From positions 120,985,827 through 121,049,826 of the forward strand of contig NC_081841.1 of NCBI RefSeq assembly GCF_963259705.1: DNA of 64,000 nucleotides. Direction: 5' to 3'. Below the pieces are notes generated by a model. It was not told the origin of the DNA, searched no databases, and was given only the letters and a program-made list of their open reading frames with translations. This DNA comes from Myotis daubentonii. Its lineage: Eukaryota; Chordata; Mammalia; Chiroptera; Vespertilionidae. The position numbers were made by a program, and so were the translations under genes. Shown piece after piece: positions 59,886-64,000 of the stretch. Numbering within the stretch: the stretch's first letter is position 1; each line of letters begins with the position of its first letter.

Positions 59886-60124
59886 CACTTTTTAAACTGA
59901 ACAAAAAAACAAACTAAAATTAGTCAAGCAGACGGAAGAAAATAATAAATATTACAGCAGAAATTAATGAAATGGAGAAAAGCAATAGATAAAATGCAAT
60001 TAACTCAAAAGCTGATATTTGAAAAGATTAAAATGACAAACCTATACCTACAATGATTAGCATACTAATACAGTGGGGATAAAGAAATTTAAAAGAATTG
60101 TTTGTATGGAAAATAATACAATAA

Positions 60125-61782
60125 TCCTATCTAATAAAAGAGAAACATGGTAATTAGCGTTTGACTGCTACCTTTCCCATTGGCTAATCAGAGCGATATG
60201 CAAATTAACTGCCAGCCAAGATGGCGGCCAGCAGCCAGGCAGCTTGAACCTAACATGAGGCTTGCTTGCTTCAGTGACGGAGGAAACCAACGTTCCCCGC
60301 CGGCCTTGCCGGCATCTGAGCCTGCAGTTTAAGAAACATTGTAACAATTATAGAAGCTAAACAAATCCCCAGAAACCTGCTTTCAGCGAGCCGGGATCTC
60401 AGAGCTGGAGTTATACATTGTTTCGATTATAGAACTTCAGCAGCAGAGGCCTCAGAGCTGGAGCCAGAGCTAAGGCTGGGCCAGAATAAAAAAAAAAAAA
60501 AAGAGAGAAAGGAGCAGTTGGGAGCTTCAGCCCTCAGCTCCTCACCCAGACTGGCCAGGTATCCCAGTGGGGACACCCACCCTGATCCAGGACACCCTTC
60601 AGGGCAAACCAGCCAGCCCCACCCATGCACCAGGCCTCTATCCTATATAGTAAAAGGGTAATATGCCTCCCAGCAAAGGGATCAGCAGAGCAGCGAGGCC
60701 TCCCAGCACCGGGATCAGCGGAGCCACAAGGCCTCCTGGCACCGGGATCAGCGTGACAGGGGGTAGCGCCCAAACCCCCTGATCGCCCTGTGGCTCTGTG
60801 TGTAACAGGGGGCGGGGCCACAACCTCCCTATCCACCCTGCTCTGTTCGTGACAGGGGAAGGCGGCCCAAACTCCTGATCAGCCCTGCTCTGTGCCTGAT
60901 AGGGGGGAGCTCCCCAAAGCCCTGATCGCCCTGCAGCTCTGTGTGTGACAGGGTGCGGCACCCCAACCCCCCGATCGGCCCTGCTCTGTGTATGAAAGGG
61001 TGCGGCGCCCCAACTCCCCCCCTCCCCCACGGGCCCTGCTCTGTGTGTGATGGGGTAGAGCCATATCCTCCCCATCAGCCCTGCCCTGAGTGTGACAGTA
61101 GTGGTGCCCCAACCCGTTGACCCGCCCTGCTCTGTGTGTGACAGGGGGCGGTGCCCCAACTCCCCTATCGGCCCTACTTCATGAGTGACGGGGGAGCTCC
61201 TCAACCCCCTGATGGGCCTTGCTCTGTGCATGACATGGCAGCTCCCGAACCCCCTGATGGGGCCTGCTCTGTGAGTGACAGGGGGGAGCTCCCCAACACC
61301 CTGATGGGCCCTTCTCTGTGCATGACAGTGGGGAGCTCCCCAACCACCCGATGGACCCTGCTCTGTGCGTGACAGGATAAGGAGGTCCAACCCCACCGAT
61401 GGGCCCTGCTCTGTGCGTGACAAGGGGTAGCGTACCAACCCCCGTATTGGCCCTGCTCTGTGCGTGACAGGGGGTGGCGCCGCAACCTCCCCATCGACCC
61501 TGCCTTGAGTGTTACAGGGGGCAGTGCCCCAACACCCCAATCCTCCCGACCCTGAGGGTGACTGAGGGTGGCATCGCAACCTCCAAATCCGACCTGCTCT
61601 GTGCATGACAGGGGGTGGCACCCCAACTCCCCAATCAGCCCTGCTCTGAGCCCGACCAGGGGTGCACCTAGGGATTGGGCCTGTTATCTCCCGAGGGGTC
61701 CCAGACTGTGAGAGGGCACAGGCCAGGCTGAGGGACCCCCATGTCCCCCTAGTGAACAAATTTTTGTGCACCGGGCCTCTAG
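60125..61782 (+). mobile_element. Helitron dimer, first of a head-to-tail pair
   Basis: Starts TCCTATCTAATAAAAG after A (60124). Internal junction GCACCAGGCCTCTA|TCCTATATAG is at 60640/60641. Ends with a hairpin (GTGAACAAATTTTTGTGCAC) and CTAG at 61779-61782. Unit 2 is a minisatellite-like series of ~47-bp units (GCCCTGCTCTGTGTGTGACA...) from about 60740 to 61640. A 377-codon minus-strand open frame there is compositional. Confidence 0.92.
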
Positions 61783-63198
61783 TGCTATCTAATAAAAGAG
61801 AAACATGGTAATTGGCGTACGACCGCTACCCTTCCCATTGGCTAATCAGCAAGATATGCAAATTAACTGCCAGCCAAGATGGCGGCCGGCAGCCAGGCAG
61901 CTTGAAACTAACATGAGGCTTACTTGCTTCAGTGATGGAGGACTCCAACATTCCCCGCCTGCCTTGCCGGCCTCTGAGCTGACAGTTTGAAACATAGTTA
62001 CAAATATAGAAGTTAAACAAAACCCCAGAAACCTGCTTTCAGGGAGCCGGGATCTCAGAGCTGGAGTTTATACAGAGTTTTGATTATAGAATCCAAACAA
62101 ACCAGATACCTTCTTTCAGCAGCAGAGGTCTCAGAGCTGGAGCCAGAGCTAAAGCTGACCCAGAATAAAAAAAAAAAGAAAAAAGAAAAAAAGAAGCGGT
62201 TGGGAGCTTCAGTCACCCTCCTGACTGAAAGCAGCCCTCAGCCCCTCACGCAGACTGGCCAGGCACCCCAGTGGGGTCCCCCACCCTGAAGGGTGAGTGA
62301 CCAGCTGCAAACAGCCATCATCCCCTCACCCAGGCTGGCCAGGCACTCCAGTGGGGCCGCCCACCCTGATCCAGGACACCCTTCAGGGCAAACCAGCCAG
62401 CCCCCACCCGGGCACGAGGCCTCTATGCTATATAGTATAAGGGTAATATGCCTCCCAGCACTGGGATCAGGGGAGCCGCGAGGCCTCCCGGCACCGGGAT
62501 CAGCATTGACAGGGGACAGCGCCCAAACCCCCTGATTGGCCTTACTCTGTGTGTGATAGGGTGCGTCGCCCCAACCTGCCCCCCGCCATGGGCCCTGCTC
62601 TGTGTGTGAGGGGGTAGAGCCATAACCTCCCCATCGGCCCTGCCCTGAGTGTGAGAGTGGCAGCCCCAACCCCCTGATCGGCCCTGCTCTGTGGGTGATA
62701 GAGGGCGGTGCCCCAACCCCCTGATCCGCCCTGCTCTGTGTGTGACAGGGGGTGGTGCCCCAACTCCCCTATTGGCCCTACTCTGTGAGTGACAGGGGCG
62801 AGCTCCTCAACCCCCTGATGGGCCCTGCTCTGTGAGTGATAGGGGGTGGCGCCGCAACCTCCCCATCGACCCTGCCTTGAGTGTGACAGGGGGCAGTGCC
62901 CCAACCCCCCGATGGGCCCTACCCTGAGCGTGACTGAGGGTAGCATCGCAACATACCGATCCGCCCTACTCTATGCATGACAGGGGCAGCGCCCCAACTC
63001 CCCAATGGGCCCTGCTCTGAGCCCGACCAGGGGCTGCACCTAGGGATTGGGCCTGCCCTCTGCCACCCGGGAGCAGGCCTACGCCAGCAGGTCGTTATCT
63101 CCAGAGGGGTCCCAGACTGTGAGAGGGCACAGTCCGGGCTGAGGGACCCTCCCTCCCCCCCCCGCGATTGCACAAATTTTTGTGCACCGGGCCTCCAG
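61783..63198 (+). mobile_element. Helitron dimer, second of the pair
   Basis: Begins TGCTATCTAATAAAAG directly after the CTAG of the previous copy, one base different from TCCTATCTAATAAAAG. Internal junction GAGGCCTCTA|TGCTATATAG is at 62425/62426. Ends in GCACAAATTTTTGTGC and CCAG (a change from CTAG) before T at 63199. Unit 2 again carries ~47-bp GC-rich units. Confidence 0.92.
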
Positions 63199-63467
63199 TT
63201 AATAAATAATAATACAAGAATAAACTCTTGTTTCACATATACTCACAGATGTAAATCTACCTTTGCCCATCCTGTATTTTTATCTCAATGAAAGATCACC
63301 TTAGTAAATACAGGAAAGGCATCTGACAAAATCCAACATGCTTTTATGATACAAAGCATTCAGCAAGTTAGAAATAGAAAGGAATTTCCTCAGTATTATA
63401 AAATGCATCCATGAAAAATCCACAGCTAACAACGTACCTAATGCTGAACGACTAAAAGCTATCCCCG

Positions 63468-63564
63468 GAGGCTCCCCCCACGCCGCAGCACACCCGTGCC
63501 TTTTCCTTTCCCTTACCCTCTCCCCTCTAAAAAAAAATAAAATAAAAATAAATTTAAAAAAAAT
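63468..63564 (+). mobile_element. Small poly(A)-tailed retroinsertion
   Basis: About 62 bp (GAGGCTCCCCCCACGCCGCA to CCCTCTCCCCTCT) followed by an A-rich tail, between direct repeats CTATCCCCG at 63459-63467 and 63565-63573. This is L1-type retroposition of an RNA 3' end. The source transcript is not recognised. Confidence 0.75.
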
Positions 63565-63795
63565 CTATCCCCGTAAAATCAGTAAAAAGACAAGAATTAC
63601 CTGCTCTATTCATTTTTGTTCAATATGATACTGGAGGTTCCAACTAAAGTAATTACTCAATAAAAAAATAAAAAGCATTTAAATTAATAGGAAGTTTAAA
63701 ATTATCTCTATTTGCAGATGACAATCTTATAAATTAAAAAATCTCAAATCCACAGAAACTATTAGTGCTAATAAGTTCAGCAAGATAACAAGGTA

Positions 63796-64000
63796 TGACT
63801 ACAGTGGGAGAGATGCTGGGCAAAAGGCTAGGTCCAGATGTGAGGCAAGGCAGGCTGGTGCTAGTGCCGGGTCTTGGGCCTTTTTTTGATAGGTTTGGGG
63901 CACACTGGCAACAGCTTCAGCTTGTTTGAGAGATTTTAACAAATTCTAAAGCCTGAGCCAGGACAGGCCACTCATATGGAAAAGCTGCTGCAAACAGCTT
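63796..64000. other. Unassigned sequence at the window edge
   Basis: After ATAACAAGGTATGACTACAG the L1 match stops and a GC-richer block (AGATGCTGGGCAAAAGGCTA onward) begins. It may be an LTR or another repeat that continues beyond the window. Confidence 0.3.

Larger units (their letters stand above)
60071..63274 (+). mobile_element. Mariner element split by Helitrons
   Basis: The left half, 60071-60124 (GTTTGTATGGAAAATAATAC), and right half, 63199-63274 (AATACAAGAATAAACTC to GCCCATCCTG), join into one short mariner with TA at both ends. The Helitron tandem sits in its AT-rich centre. Confidence 0.78.
55140..63795 (+). mobile_element. Ancient L1 broken by many insertions
   Basis: Pieces in L1 order are: ORF1 remnant 55250-55470 (AAATACCAAAGGAAGTCCCT), inter-region 56720-57150 and 57400-57510 (CTAGAGCAATCACTAA), endonuclease region 58243-58285 and 58620-58900 (AGAGCCAATACATCAAGAAG), linker 59920-60065 (GAAATTAATGAAATGGAGAA), and RT 63290-63795 (AAAGGCATCTGACAAAATCC, TTTGCAGATGACAATCTTAT). 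Inserts are Helitrons, a hAT, a SINE, a Tc1/mariner-like element, an LTR-like block and a mariner. Confidence 0.72.

Noticed and set aside
60638..61771. 377-codon open frame on the minus strand
   Set aside because: It lies in the GC-rich ~47-bp repeat of a Helitron. Similar long frames appear in several frames and in other copies (1339-1962, 62238-62946), with repeated low-complexity peptides and no known domain.
61201..63020. Possible CRISPR-like array from regularly spaced repeats
   Set aside because: Units are contiguous and degenerate, with no unique spacers, and the DNA is mammalian.

Overview
The window is mammalian nuclear DNA, most likely from a vespertilionid bat. The evidence is the repeat mix: about fifteen tRNA-derived SINEs of the Ves type, several short Helitrons with A^T insertion sites and CTAG ends, small hAT elements with 8-bp target duplications, a mariner MITE, L1 and half-L1 (HAL1) retrotransposons, and a betaretrovirus-like ERV fragment. 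Young Helitrons and hAT elements together are typical of vespertilionid bats. This is general knowledge of the families; no database search was run.

The only host gene I can support is NBEA (neurobeachin), on the minus strand. Three consecutive coding exons are present at 39592-39789, 38865-38998 and 2805-2913, each with consensus AG and GT splice sites, matching phases and no stop. The intron between the second and third is about 36 kb and is largely built of transposons. Everything to the right of 39790 is the upstream intron.

Layout. 1-4500: Ves SINEs, a SINE containing a hAT containing a Helitron (619-2320), NBEA exon C, and a tiny retroposed tRNA-Lys 5' half (3408-3448). 4500-9300: mostly unique intron with one SINE, a mariner MITE and an old L1 end. 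9300-14580: L1 pieces, one with a twin-priming inversion. 14600-30700: one old full-length L1 carrying a SINE, a Helitron and a HAL1 (17726-26968), the HAL1 itself split by a full-length antisense L1 (18490-25805) that keeps an intact ORF1. 30700-38860: unique intron and SINEs. 38860-39790: the two adjacent NBEA exons. 40240-49870: antisense L1 with two Helitrons, a hAT, a SINE and a perfect 72-bp inverted repeat, followed by a sense L1. 49870-54162: degraded class II ERV pol pieces and one 3' LTR. 54163-64000: L1 remnants broken up by five further Helitron copies, a hAT, a SINE, a Tc1/mariner-like element, an LTR-like block with a minisatellite, and a mariner split by a head-to-tail Helitron tandem.

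The most unusual signals are (i) Helitrons built as dimers with an internal 3'-end/5'-start junction, two of which sit head to tail at 60125-63198, as expected if rolling-circle replication ran past the terminator; (ii) a tRNA-Lys(CTT) 5' half, ending exactly at the anticodon, inserted between perfect 15-bp target duplications; (iii) a perfect 72-bp inverted duplication inside an old L1; and (iv) a full-length L1 with about 230 bp of non-L1 DNA at its 5' end inside the target duplication.
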